Translations under genes and position numbers: made by a program
In this document: positions 53,698 through 62,670 of the stretch, piece by piece
How the letters are laid out: each line of letters starts with the position of its first letter
Position numbering within the stretch: position 1 is the stretch's first letter
DNA from: Lysobacter avium
GTDB lineage: Bacteria > Pseudomonadota > Gammaproteobacteria > Xanthomonadales > Xanthomonadaceae
Direction of reading: 5' to 3'
NCBI RefSeq assembly: GCF_015209745.1
Contig: NZ_CP063657.1
Coordinates: forward strand, 868,001-932,000
DNA: 64,000 bases
Notes under the pieces: model-generated
The model's input: only the letters and a program-made list of their open reading frames with translations
Databases searched by the model: none
What the model was told of the DNA's origin: nothing

Positions 53698-55087
53698 AGG
53701 TCGGCGCGTCGCGCTGTGGGGCTGGGGGCGGGAGGGAAAGGCCGCGTGGCGTGCGGTGCGCTCCCGGTTGCCGACCCTGCCACTGACCCTGTTTTGCATG
53801 CGCGACGAAGTGGCGGCTGCCCGCGGTTGCGGTGACATCCTCCTGAATGTCGAGGTCGAAGCGTCCGCAGACCGGCTGGCGGCGTTCGACGTCGTGATAA
53901 AGTCCCCCGGCATCAGCCCCTACGGGGCAGAAGCGGCCGCGGCAGCCGCGCGCGGCACGCGTTTCATCGGCGGCACCGGCCTGTGGTTTGCCGAGCAGGG
54001 CGACGCGGCAGGCATGGCCCGCAACACGGTGTGCATCACCGGGACCAAGGGCAAGAGCACCACGACGGCCTTGCTCGCCCATCTGCTGCGCGCCGCAGGC
54101 CGCCGGACCGCGCTCGCCGGGAATATCGGCCTGCCGCTCCTGGAGCTCCTGGACGTGGCGCCAGCCGAGGCCCCCGCAAGCTGGGTCATCGAGTTGTCCA
54201 GCTACCAGACGGGCGACGTCGCCGCCAGCGGCGTGCGCCCGGATATCGCGGTGGTGCTGAACGTGTTTCCGGAGCACCTGGACTGGCATGGCAGCGAAGC
54301 CCGGTACGTGGCGGACAAGTTGCAGCTGGTCACCGCGGCCCGGCCCCGCGTTGCCGTGTTGAACGCGGCCGACCCGCGGCTTGCGGCCCTGGATCTGCCC
54401 GACAGCGACATCCGCTGGTTCGGCGACGAGTCCGGCTGGCATCTCCGCGGCGACATCCTCTTCGACCGCGATACACGGGTAATGGACACCTCCTCGCTAC
54501 CGCTACCGGGACGGCACAATCGCGGCAACCTCTGTGCAGCCCTGACCGTGCTGGATGCGATGGGCCTGGATGCGCCGGCTCTCGCGACACGCGCAAAAGA
54601 CTTCATTCCGCTGCCGCACCGCCTGCAGACGCTTGGTACCCGCGACGGCCTCACCTGGGTCAACGACTCGATCAGCACGACGCCCTACGCAAGCCTGGCC
54701 GCATTGGAATGCTTCGCCGACCGGTGCGTCGCGATCCTGCTGGGTGGTCACGACCGCGGCGTGGACTGGTCGGAGTTTGCCAAAGCGCTCGCCGGCCATG
54801 CGCCGCAGGTGGCGGTCACGATGGGAGCCAATGGTCCGCGCATCCATGCGCTGCTGGCCCCGCTGGCCGCCGATGGCGAATTTGTCCTGCTGCAAGCCGA
54901 GGGCCTGGCGGATGCCGTCGGCAAGGCGCGGGCGACGCTCGATGGTGATGGCGTGCTCCTGCTCTCGCCTGGCGCGCCCAGTTTCGGTCCGTATCGCGAT
55001 TACGTTGCGCGCGGCCGGCATTTCGCGGAGTTGGGCGGATTCGATCCGGAGGCGATCAGCGCAATCCCCGGATTGGGAATCGCCTGA
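53678..55087 (+). CDS. murD2: UDP-MurNAc-L-Ala-L-Glu ligase MurD2
   Basis: 469 residues from the GTG at 53678, which begins with [16 protein letters not shown]; more upstream starts lie deeper inside murL. The ATP site is [18 protein letters not shown] (around 120) and the central domain has [11 protein letters not shown] and [11 protein letters not shown]. MurD2 adds L-Glu, not D-Glu, to UDP-MurNAc-L-Ala; MurL then epimerises it. Overlaps murL by 20 bases in another frame. Confidence 0.9.
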
Positions 55088-55113
55088 GCCGCAGGCGCGA
55101 GGCGAACGGAAAT

Positions 55114-56112
55114 TCAGTGGTCGCGGTTGACCGCGTAGTCCGCCAACCCGCGGAGCGCGCCGAGATGGGCGTTGTCGTCCAGCCCTTCCAGCGCAGCCAC
55201 GGCGCGAGACGCATAGTCGCGCGCCAGCTGGCGGCTGTAGTCCAGCCCGCCGGTGGCGTTTATCGCGGCCAGCACGACCGGCAGGGCGCCGGTGTCGCCG
55301 TCCTGGATCGCTGCGCGCAGCGTTTCTGCAGTGTCTGGATCGCTGTGGCGGATGGCGTGGATCAGCGGCAGTGTGGCCTTGCCTTCGGCGAGGTCGTCGC
55401 CCAGGTTCTTGCCCATGGTTTCCGCATCCGACGCGTAATCCAGGACATCGTCGGCAATCTGGAAGGCGAAACCGAGGTTCAGGCCGTAATCGTGCAGCCT
55501 GTCCTGGGTTGCCTCGTCGACGCCGGCCAGCAGTGCGCCCAGGCGCGTCGCGGCGGCAAACAGCACCGCGGTCTTGCGCTCGATGACCCGGATGTAGGCC
55601 GCCTCGTCGGTGTCGGGGTTGCGAACGTGCAGCAACTGCAGCACCTCGCCCTCGGCGATCCGGTTGGTGGTGTCGGCCAGAATCGTCTGCACCTGCATCG
55701 AGTCCAGCTCGACCATCAACTGGAAACTGCGCGAATACAGGAAATCGCCGACCAGGACGCTCGCCGCATTGCCCCAGACCGCGTTGGCGGTCCTGCGGCC
55801 GCGGCGCAGGTCGGACTCATCGACAACATCGTCGTGGAGCAGAGTCGAGGTGTGGATGAATTCCACCACCGCCGCCAACTGGTGAGCATCCGGCCCGCGG
55901 TGGTCCAGCGCCCCGGCCGCCAGCAGGAGCAACATCGGCCGCAGGCGCTTGCCGCCCGCGTTGATGATGTATTCGGAGACCTGGTTGATCAGCACGACGT
56001 CGGACGCCAGGCGACGCCGGATCAAGGCATCGACGGCCGTCATGTCGTCGCTGGCCAGCGCCTGGATCTCATCAAGGCCGGGAGTCGCGCGTTGGGGGAC
56101 GGAAGCGTGCAT
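55114..56112 (-). CDS. ispB: Octaprenyl diphosphate synthase (polyprenyl synthetase)
   Basis: 332 residues. First aspartate-rich motif LLHDDVVDESDLRRG, second FQIADDVLDY. GKRLRPMLLLL binds the allylic substrate. It makes the side chain of ubiquinone. Start at 56112 gives the usual length; a longer frame upstream lacks features. It converges on murD2 with 26 bases between. Confidence 0.94.
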   Translation of the reverse strand: MHASVPQRATPGLDEIQALASDDMTAVDALIRRRLASDVVLINQVSEYIINAGGKRLRPMLLLLAAGALDHRGPDAHQLAAVVEFIHTSTLLHDDVVDESDLRRGRRTANAVWGNAASVLVGDFLYSRSFQLMVELDSMQVQTILADTTNRIAEGEVLQLLHVRNPDTDEAAYIRVIERKTAVLFAAATRLGALLAGVDEATQDRLHDYGLNLGFAFQIADDVLDYASDAETMGKNLGDDLAEGKATLPLIHAIRHSDPDTAETLRAAIQDGDTGALPVVLAAINATGGLDYSRQLARDYASRAVAALEGLDDNAHLGALRGLADYAVNRDH

Positions 56113-56217
56113 GAATGACCAGAATGCGGGGGACCGGGGATTATAGGCGTTCGCGGCCGGCCGGAAATCCGAGGGCGCCGAAGGGAGTCGCCCGACCTTG
56201 GCCGCCCGGTGGGCCGG

Positions 56218-56223
56218 TATACT
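56218..56223 (+). promoter_or_regulatory. Likely -10 element of ssb
   Basis: TATACT lies 41 bases before the ssb ATG, in the divergent region with ispB. A poor -35 (GACCTT) lies 18 bases upstream of it. Confidence 0.45.
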
Positions 56224-56264
56224 TGCCTGCCCGTCGCCGCCGGCGACCTCATAGGACCGCATTC

Positions 56265-56756
56265 ATGGCACGTGGCATCAACAAGGTGATCCTGGTCGGC
56301 AATCTCGGCAACGATCCCGACATGAAATACACCCAGGGCGGCATGGCCATCTGCACCCTGTCGCTGGCGACCACCAGCGTGCGCAAGGACAAGGACGGCC
56401 AGCAGATCGAGAAGACCGAATGGCACCGCGTGAAGCTGTTCGGCAAGCTGGGCGAAATCGCCGGCGAGTACCTGAAAAAGGGCCGCCAGGTCTATATCGA
56501 AGGTTCGATCCGCTACGACAAGTTCACCGGCCAGGACGGCGTGGAGAAGTACTTCACCGACATCGTCGCCGATGAGATGCAGATGCTGGGCGGCGGCGGC
56601 GGTGGCGGCGCCGAGGGCGGTGGCCGTGATTTTGACCGCGAGGAGCGGACCTCGCGCCCCGCACCCCGCCAGGCCGCCGCGCCGCGCCGTGAAGCCGCGC
56701 CAGCGAAGTCCAATGACTTCGGCGATGATTTCGCGGACGACGATATCCCGTTCTAG
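56265..56756 (+). CDS. ssb: Single-stranded DNA-binding protein
   Basis: 163 residues. OB fold: GINKVILVGNLGNDPDMKYTQGGMAICTLSLAT and WHRVKLFGKLGEIAGEYLKKGRQVYIEGS. A flexible Gly/Ala/Arg linker follows and the acidic tip DDDIPF recruits partners. Start at 56265 is the typical MARGINKVIL. Confidence 0.97.
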   Translation: MARGINKVILVGNLGNDPDMKYTQGGMAICTLSLATTSVRKDKDGQQIEKTEWHRVKLFGKLGEIAGEYLKKGRQVYIEGSIRYDKFTGQDGVEKYFTDIVADEMQMLGGGGGGGAEGGGRDFDREERTSRPAPRQAAAPRREAAPAKSNDFGDDFADDDIPF

Positions 56757-56772
56757 CAGGCATCCGCGTTTT

Positions 56773-56788
56773 ATCCGATGCATCGGAT
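56773..56788. repeat. Perfect 16-bp palindrome between ssb and rfbB
   Basis: ATCCGATGCATCGGAT is self-complementary over its whole length. It lies 16 bases after the ssb stop and about 85 before the rfbB start. There is no T-run, so it may be a protein operator for the rfb operon rather than a terminator. Confidence 0.55.
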
Positions 56789-56872
56789 CGAGGACGCTAG
56801 TAGGATGCCACCGCGATATCGCCGTGCTGCGGTCGATAAAAAACCTTCTTGATTACAATTTTGGAGCGTTGC

Positions 56873-57928
56873 ATGCCGACGTGGTTGGTGACCGGCGGGG
56901 CCGGTTTTATTGGCGGAAATTTCGTCCTTGATGCGGTTCAGCGGGGGATCAAGGTGGTCAACCTTGACGCCCTGACCTACGCGGGCAACCTGGACACCCT
57001 GTCATCGCTGGATGGCAATCCGTCGCACGTGTTCGTCCACGGCGACATCGGCGACGCCGCACTCGTGGCTCGGCTGTTGCGCGAGCACCAGCCCGACGCG
57101 GTGATCAATTTCGCCGCCGAGAGCCATGTGGATCGCTCCATCGATGGCCCCGCCGAGTTCGTCCAGACCAACGTGGTGGGCACGCTCAGCCTGCTGGAGC
57201 AGGTCCGCGACTACTGGAAGTCGCTGGACGGCTCGCGCGCGGCGGATTTCCGCTTCCTGCACGTCTCCACCGACGAGGTCTACGGCACCTTGGGGGATAC
57301 GGGGAAGTTCACCGAAACCACGCCGTACGCGCCCAACTCGCCGTACTCCGCTTCCAAGGCGGCGTCCGACCACCTGGTGCGTGCGTTCCACCACACCTAC
57401 GGCCTGCCGGTACTCACCACCAACTGCTCCAACAACTACGGGCCTTACCAGTTCCCGGAGAAGCTCATTCCGCTGATCATCGCCAAGGCGCTGGCCGGCG
57501 AGCCGCTGCCGATCTACGGCGATGGCCTCAACGTGCGCGACTGGCTGTTCGTGTCCGACCACTGCGCGGCGATCCGACGTGTGCTGGAGGCAGGTCGGGT
57601 GGGCGAGGTTTATAACGTCGGCGGTGAGGCGGAGCGCACCAACATTGTCGTGGTGCAGACGATCTGCCGGCTGCTCGACCAGCGACGGCCGCTTGCCGAC
57701 GGCCGCAAGCGCGAATCGCTGATCACCTACGTCCAGGACCGCCCCGGCCATGACCGCCGCTACGCGATCGATGCCAGCAAGCTGCACGGCGAACTGGCCT
57801 GGGAGCCGGCGATCACCTTTGATGAGGGCATGGCACGGACCGTTGACTGGTACCTGGACAACGCGCCGTGGGTGCAGCGGGTGATGGACGGCAGCTACCG
57901 GCTCGAGCGCATCGGTGGCGTGGCGTGA
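56873..57928 (+). CDS. rfbB: dTDP-glucose 4,6-dehydratase
   Basis: 351 residues, extended [16 protein letters not shown] binds NAD, STDEVYG gives the catalytic Asp/Glu pair and [12 protein letters not shown] the Tyr/Lys. Second enzyme of dTDP-L-rhamnose synthesis. Start at 56873 is preceded by TTGGAG. First gene of rfbBACD. Confidence 0.96.
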   Translation: MPTWLVTGGAGFIGGNFVLDAVQRGIKVVNLDALTYAGNLDTLSSLDGNPSHVFVHGDIGDAALVARLLREHQPDAVINFAAESHVDRSIDGPAEFVQTNVVGTLSLLEQVRDYWKSLDGSRAADFRFLHVSTDEVYGTLGDTGKFTETTPYAPNSPYSASKAASDHLVRAFHHTYGLPVLTTNCSNNYGPYQFPEKLIPLIIAKALAGEPLPIYGDGLNVRDWLFVSDHCAAIRRVLEAGRVGEVYNVGGEAERTNIVVVQTICRLLDQRRPLADGRKRESLITYVQDRPGHDRRYAIDASKLHGELAWEPAITFDEGMARTVDWYLDNAPWVQRVMDGSYRLERIGGVA

Positions 57929-58821
57929 TGACCACATCGGCGCGCAAGGGCATCATTCTCGCCGGTGGCTCGGGCACGCGCCTGTATCCGGTCACCCAGG
58001 CGATCAGCAAGCAGCTGCTGCCGATCTTCGACAAGCCGATGATCTATTACCCGCTCAGCGTATTGATGCTGGCCGGGATTCGGGAGGTGCTGATCATCAA
58101 CACCCCCCACGAGCAGGCCCTCTTCCAGAACCTGCTCGGTGACGGTTCGCAGTGGGGGATGAAGATCGAGTACGCGGTGCAACCCAGTCCTGACGGACTA
58201 GCGCAGGCGTTCCTGATCGGGCGCGATTTCCTGGCCGGACAACCCAGCTGCCTGGTGCTGGGCGACAACATCTTCCACGGTCCGGGCCTCACCGCGATGT
58301 TGAAGCGCGCCGACGCGCGCCCGCACGGCGCCACGGTGTTCGGCTATTGGGTCCGCGATCCGGAGCGCTACGGGATTGCCGAGTTCGACACGGACGGAAA
58401 AGTCGTCGGTCTGGAGGAAAAGCCTGAAAGACCGCGATCCAATTATGCTGTAACCGGGCTCTATTTCTACGACGGGCGGGCCAGTGAATTCGCGGCGCAG
58501 ATCAAGCCCTCGGAGCGCGGCGAGCTGGAAATCACCGACCTCAACAAGCGCTATCTCGACGAGGATGCCTTGCACATGGAGCGTCTTGGCCGCGGCTATG
58601 CATGGTTGGACACGGGCACCCACCAGTCCTTGCTGGAAGCATCCAATTACGTGGAAACCATCGAGGCGAGACAGGGCCTGCGCGTCTGCTGTCCTGAGGA
58701 GATCGCCCTCCACAATGGCTGGATCAGCAACGACCAGCTGCGCGCGCTTGCCCAGCCGCTGGTCAAGAACGGGTATGGCCAGTACCTGTTGTCGCTCATC
58801 GATCGCGGGTACGTGGAATGA
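57928..58821 (+). CDS. rfbA: Glucose-1-phosphate thymidylyltransferase
   Basis: 297 residues. Nucleotide-binding [20 protein letters not shown] and metal-binding LGDNIF. It makes dTDP-glucose, the first step of the pathway. The ATG shares a base with the rfbB stop (TGATG). Confidence 0.97.
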   Translation: MTTSARKGIILAGGSGTRLYPVTQAISKQLLPIFDKPMIYYPLSVLMLAGIREVLIINTPHEQALFQNLLGDGSQWGMKIEYAVQPSPDGLAQAFLIGRDFLAGQPSCLVLGDNIFHGPGLTAMLKRADARPHGATVFGYWVRDPERYGIAEFDTDGKVVGLEEKPERPRSNYAVTGLYFYDGRASEFAAQIKPSERGELEITDLNKRYLDEDALHMERLGRGYAWLDTGTHQSLLEASNYVETIEARQGLRVCCPEEIALHNGWISNDQLRALAQPLVKNGYGQYLLSLIDRGYVE

Positions 58822-59375
58822 AAGTCATCCAGACCGACCTGCCCGGGTGCATGGTTTTCGAGCCGCGGGTGTTCAGCGACGACAGGGGATTCTTCTTCGA
58901 GACGTTCAATCACGACAAACTCATCGAGCACGGATTGCAGCCTTCATTCGTGCAGGGCAACACCTCCCTGTCACGTAAGGGCGTTCTGCGGGGTCTGCAT
59001 TACCAGTGGCCGAACCCGCAGGGCAAGTACGTATCGGTGGTGCAGGGCGGAGTCTGGGATGTTGCCGTGGATATCCGCCGCGGCTCACCCCACTTCGGCC
59101 GCTGGACGGCGGTTGTGCTGAGCGCCGAAAACAAGCGCCACCTCTGGATTCCGGAAGGGTTTGCCCATGGTTTCGTGACCTTGAGCGAGCAGGCGGTCTT
59201 CACCTACCTGTGCACGGCCACCTACGACCCAGAGGCGGATGCGAGCCTGCGGTGGGACGATCCACGCCTGGCGATCGATTGGCCGGTTGGGTCCCCGGTG
59301 CTCTCGTCGAAAGATGCCGGTGCCCCCCTCCTGGATGACCTGGCAGACGAGCGCTTGCCGGTGTACCAGGGCTGA
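58818..59375 (+). CDS. rfbC: dTDP-4-dehydrorhamnose 3,5-epimerase
   Basis: 185 residues, cupin fold. Catalytic His in [10 protein letters not shown] and Tyr in [26 protein letters not shown] matches the family. Third step of dTDP-rhamnose synthesis. Starts within the rfbA stop (ATGA). Confidence 0.96.
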   Translation: MKVIQTDLPGCMVFEPRVFSDDRGFFFETFNHDKLIEHGLQPSFVQGNTSLSRKGVLRGLHYQWPNPQGKYVSVVQGGVWDVAVDIRRGSPHFGRWTAVVLSAENKRHLWIPEGFAHGFVTLSEQAVFTYLCTATYDPEADASLRWDDPRLAIDWPVGSPVLSSKDAGAPLLDDLADERLPVYQG

Positions 59376-59380
59376 GTGCG

Positions 59381-60286
59381 ATGAGGCTGCTGCTGATCGG
59401 TGGCAACGGCCAGGTCGGCCATGAGCTGCGGCGAGCGCTCGCGCCGTTGGGTGATGTCGTGGTTACCACGCGTGATGGCCTTCTCTCCGACCGCGTGCCC
59501 AGCGAGAATCTGGATCTTGCGCAGCCGCCAGCCGTCGCCGATCTGGTTGAGCGCGTTGCTCCCGACGTGGTTGTCAACGCGGCCGCCTACACTGCGGTGG
59601 ACCGCGCCGAGGACGAACCCGGCTTGGCGCATCGGGTCAACGCCGAGTCCCCGGGCCGGATCGCCGAGGCCTGCAAGCGCATCGGCGCAAAGCTCGTGCA
59701 TTACTCCACCGACTATGTCTTTGATGGCCAAGGGCTCCGGCCCTACCGGGAAGACGACCCGACCGCTCCCCTGGGCGTCTACGGCGCGAGCAAACTGGCA
59801 GGCGAAGAGTCGATCGGGGGCAGCGGCGCTCAGCACGTCATCCTTCGCACGGCTTGGGTTTACGGGCTGCACGGCAGCAACTTCCTGCGCACCATGTTGC
59901 GTCTGGCGGGTGAGAGGGACGAGCTGCGCGTGGTGGCCGACCAGATTGGCTCACCGACGCCCGCGTGGCTGATCGCGGACGTTACCGCGGCGCTGCTGCG
60001 GGGGGGTATCGACACCTCGGGGGTGTTTCATCTCGTCGCGGGCGGTCAGACCAGTTGGCATGGATTTGCCGAGGCAATCATGCATGACGCCGGTAAAGCG
60101 GGTCTGTTGACACGTGAGCCGCGTGTGCTGCCGATCACCACGTCCGAATTTCCCACTCGCGCTGCCCGGCCTGCGTATTCGGTACTGGACACGGCACGCC
60201 TCGTTGAGCAGTTCCAACTGGAGCTTCCCGACTGGCGCAGCGCGTTGGCAGCAACGCTTCCGACCACGGCCGGCTGTACACGCTGA
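59381..60286 (+). CDS. rfbD: dTDP-4-dehydrorhamnose reductase
   Basis: 301 residues, SDR. LLIGGNGQVGHEL binds NADPH; YSTDYVFDG and YGASKLAGE carry the catalytic residues. Last step to dTDP-L-rhamnose for O-antigen or exopolysaccharide. Lies 5 bases after rfbC. Confidence 0.95.
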   Translation: MRLLLIGGNGQVGHELRRALAPLGDVVVTTRDGLLSDRVPSENLDLAQPPAVADLVERVAPDVVVNAAAYTAVDRAEDEPGLAHRVNAESPGRIAEACKRIGAKLVHYSTDYVFDGQGLRPYREDDPTAPLGVYGASKLAGEESIGGSGAQHVILRTAWVYGLHGSNFLRTMLRLAGERDELRVVADQIGSPTPAWLIADVTAALLRGGIDTSGVFHLVAGGQTSWHGFAEAIMHDAGKAGLLTREPRVLPITTSEFPTRAARPAYSVLDTARLVEQFQLELPDWRSALAATLPTTAGCTR

Positions 60287-60490
60287 TCGGTCACGCGGCG
60301 TGCGCTGATCTGGCGTTCAAACCGCTTGATGCAGTACGCTTCGCCGCGGGGAGTAACCATCAGGGGATGGACCGTCTATCTCGGATGTCCGCAAGGCTGC
60401 GGTTTCTGCATGCGTGTGCGTGCGGGTCGGCAGATTGCGGGGCACGCCCGCTTTTCCACTCAGATTTTCACTTCCGAACAGGAGTTGGAC
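60287..60490. other. 204-base gap between rfbD and the S9 peptidase gene
   Basis: No gene or convincing hairpin terminator was recognised. The last part contains AAC AGGAG before the TTG start of the peptidase gene. Confidence 0.4.
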
Positions 60491-62518
60491 TTGAACCGCA
60501 TTGTCCTGGCAACACTGGCCACCGCGATGTTCGCGGCACTGACGCTGTCACCCGTTTCCGCACACGCAGAATCCACGACTGCAAAGGCGCGCCCGGCCAA
60601 CATTTCTGCTGGCCAGGTCGATGTGGATCGATACGTCCGCGCTGATCTCTTCGAGTCGATCAAGATCTCGCCCAAAGGCGACTACCTCGCCGCCACGGTG
60701 CCGCTGGATAACGGCCAGCGCACCGGCCTGGTCATCATGAGCCGCGCCGACAAGACTATTACCGGCACCTTTTCGCAGGGCAAGAATACCCACATCGATG
60801 ACTTCCACTGGGTCAACGATGAGCGGGTCCTCATCGGTATCGCCGAGAAACTCGGAGCGCTGGAGGCGCCCCAATCCACCGGCGAGCTGGTGGCGATCAA
60901 TGCCGATGGCGGCAGGCCGCAGTTCCTCGTTGGCCAACGGATGATGGGCGAGGGTGCCGGGACTCGCATCCAGCCGCGCAAGGTCGAGCGCGTGGCGGCC
61001 TATCTTGTTGACCCCCTCCTGAGCGACGACAAGCGGGTGATCATTTCGGTGATGCCGTTCTCGGCTGATCCGTACACGCGGGCCGAGTCGATGGACGTGT
61101 ACACCGGCCGCAGGGTTCAGGTGGCGAAGGCGCCAGTGCGCAATGCGAGCTTCATCACCGACAACCACGGTGTCGTCCGTTTCGCCGCTGGCGCCGGCAC
61201 GGACCGACGCCAGCGGGTTTACTACCGTGATGGCGACGGTTCCGACTGGCAACTGATCAACGACGAAAGCGCTAGCAACCTGGTGTGGTATCCCCTGGGT
61301 TTTGCCGCCGATGACAGCGTCGCCTACATCGGCAGCACCACGCTGGACGGCCCCGACGAAGTGCTGGCTTTTGATCCCGCTACCGGCAAGACCAAGCGTG
61401 CATTGCGCGACAACGACGTCGATCCTGCGATGGTCCTGCAAAGCGTGGGTGGCGCTGCTCCCGTCGGCGTACTGCTGCACGACGGCAAGCCCCGCACGGC
61501 ATTCTTCGACGAGCAGTCCGAAGACGCACGCCTGTATCGCAGCCTGGAGGCGGCGTTTGCAGGCGATGCGGTTCGCATCACCTCGCAGACCGCCGATGGC
61601 AACCTCACCCTGGTCAAGACCTGGAGTGACCGCAGCCCGGGCGACTACTACCTGTTCAATCGCGAGACCAAGAAAGCGGATCACCTGCTGAGCCAGCGCG
61701 AGTGGTTCGATCCGCGCGAGATGGCCGAGCGACGCCCGATCACCCTGAAGGCGCGCGACGGTCTGACGCTGCACGGTTACCTGACGCTTCCCAAGGGTGT
61801 AGCGGCAAAGAATCTGCCGATGGTCGTGCATCCCCATGGCGGACCGTTCGAGATCCAGGATACCTGGGGATTCGAGAACGATTCGCAGCTGCTGGCCGAA
61901 GCGGGATACGCAGTATTGCAGCTGAATTTCCGCGGTTCCGGTGGCTACGGCAAGCCCTTCATCAACGCCGGGCAGCGCCAGTGGGGCCTGGCGATGCAGG
62001 ACGACCTGACCGACGCTACTCGTTGGGCGATCAAGGAGGGGGTCGCGGACGCCGGAAGGATCTGCATCTATGGCGGCAGTTACGGTGCCTACGCGTCGTT
62101 GATGGGTGTCGCCAAGGAGCCGGACCTCTACCGCTGCGCGGTGGGCTACGCCGGGGTGTACGACTTGCCCACCATGCACACCCATGGCGACATCCAGGGG
62201 CATGGCTCGGGCGAGACCTACCTGCGTGAATGGATTGGCGAACGCAATGAGCTCGCCGCCGTGTCGCCCAGCAACATGGCTGACCGGATCAAGGCGCCGG
62301 TGTTCCTGGCGGCAGGTGGCGAAGACCAGCGCACCCCGATCGAGCACAGCAAGATGATGGAACGGGCCCTGCGCAGCAACGGCGTTCCGGTCGAGACGCT
62401 GTACTACAAGAACGAGGGTCACGGCTTCTATCTCGAGGCCAATCGCCGTGAGTACTACACACGTCTTTTGGATTTCCTGTCGCGCCATATCGGTGGAGCG
62501 CGCGCCAAGCTCGACTGA
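60491..62518 (+). CDS. Secreted S9 family prolyl oligopeptidase-like peptidase
   Basis: 675 residues from a TTG start, with GGAG 6 bases before. A signal peptide ends SAHA. A beta-propeller-like region is followed by an alpha/beta hydrolase domain. The catalytic Ser is in YGGSYGAYAS, Asp in AGGEDQRTP and His in KNEGHGFYL. Likely cleaves peptides in the periplasm. Another TTG two codons upstream is equally possible. Confidence 0.9.
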   Translation: MNRIVLATLATAMFAALTLSPVSAHAESTTAKARPANISAGQVDVDRYVRADLFESIKISPKGDYLAATVPLDNGQRTGLVIMSRADKTITGTFSQGKNTHIDDFHWVNDERVLIGIAEKLGALEAPQSTGELVAINADGGRPQFLVGQRMMGEGAGTRIQPRKVERVAAYLVDPLLSDDKRVIISVMPFSADPYTRAESMDVYTGRRVQVAKAPVRNASFITDNHGVVRFAAGAGTDRRQRVYYRDGDGSDWQLINDESASNLVWYPLGFAADDSVAYIGSTTLDGPDEVLAFDPATGKTKRALRDNDVDPAMVLQSVGGAAPVGVLLHDGKPRTAFFDEQSEDARLYRSLEAAFAGDAVRITSQTADGNLTLVKTWSDRSPGDYYLFNRETKKADHLLSQREWFDPREMAERRPITLKARDGLTLHGYLTLPKGVAAKNLPMVVHPHGGPFEIQDTWGFENDSQLLAEAGYAVLQLNFRGSGGYGKPFINAGQRQWGLAMQDDLTDATRWAIKEGVADAGRICIYGGSYGAYASLMGVAKEPDLYRCAVGYAGVYDLPTMHTHGDIQGHGSGETYLREWIGERNELAAVSPSNMADRIKAPVFLAAGGEDQRTPIEHSKMMERALRSNGVPVETLYYKNEGHGFYLEANRREYYTRLLDFLSRHIGGARAKLD

Positions 62519-62670
62519 CCTCCTGACACCCGCCGCAGCGACGCCAGACGTTTGCTGCGGCGTTGTCACGCATCGTGACGACAGGCCCGGGTGATAGGGC
62601 GGATTTTCAGGCTATCCTCCCCGGGTTGCGTTATCCACGGGCCACGCCCACTTCCCGACCGGAGCCGTCG

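Noticed and set aside
60548..62569. 673-codon open frame antisense to the S9 peptidase
   Set aside because: Same reason: the plus strand carries signal peptide and catalytic triad, while the reverse frame has no recognisable domain.
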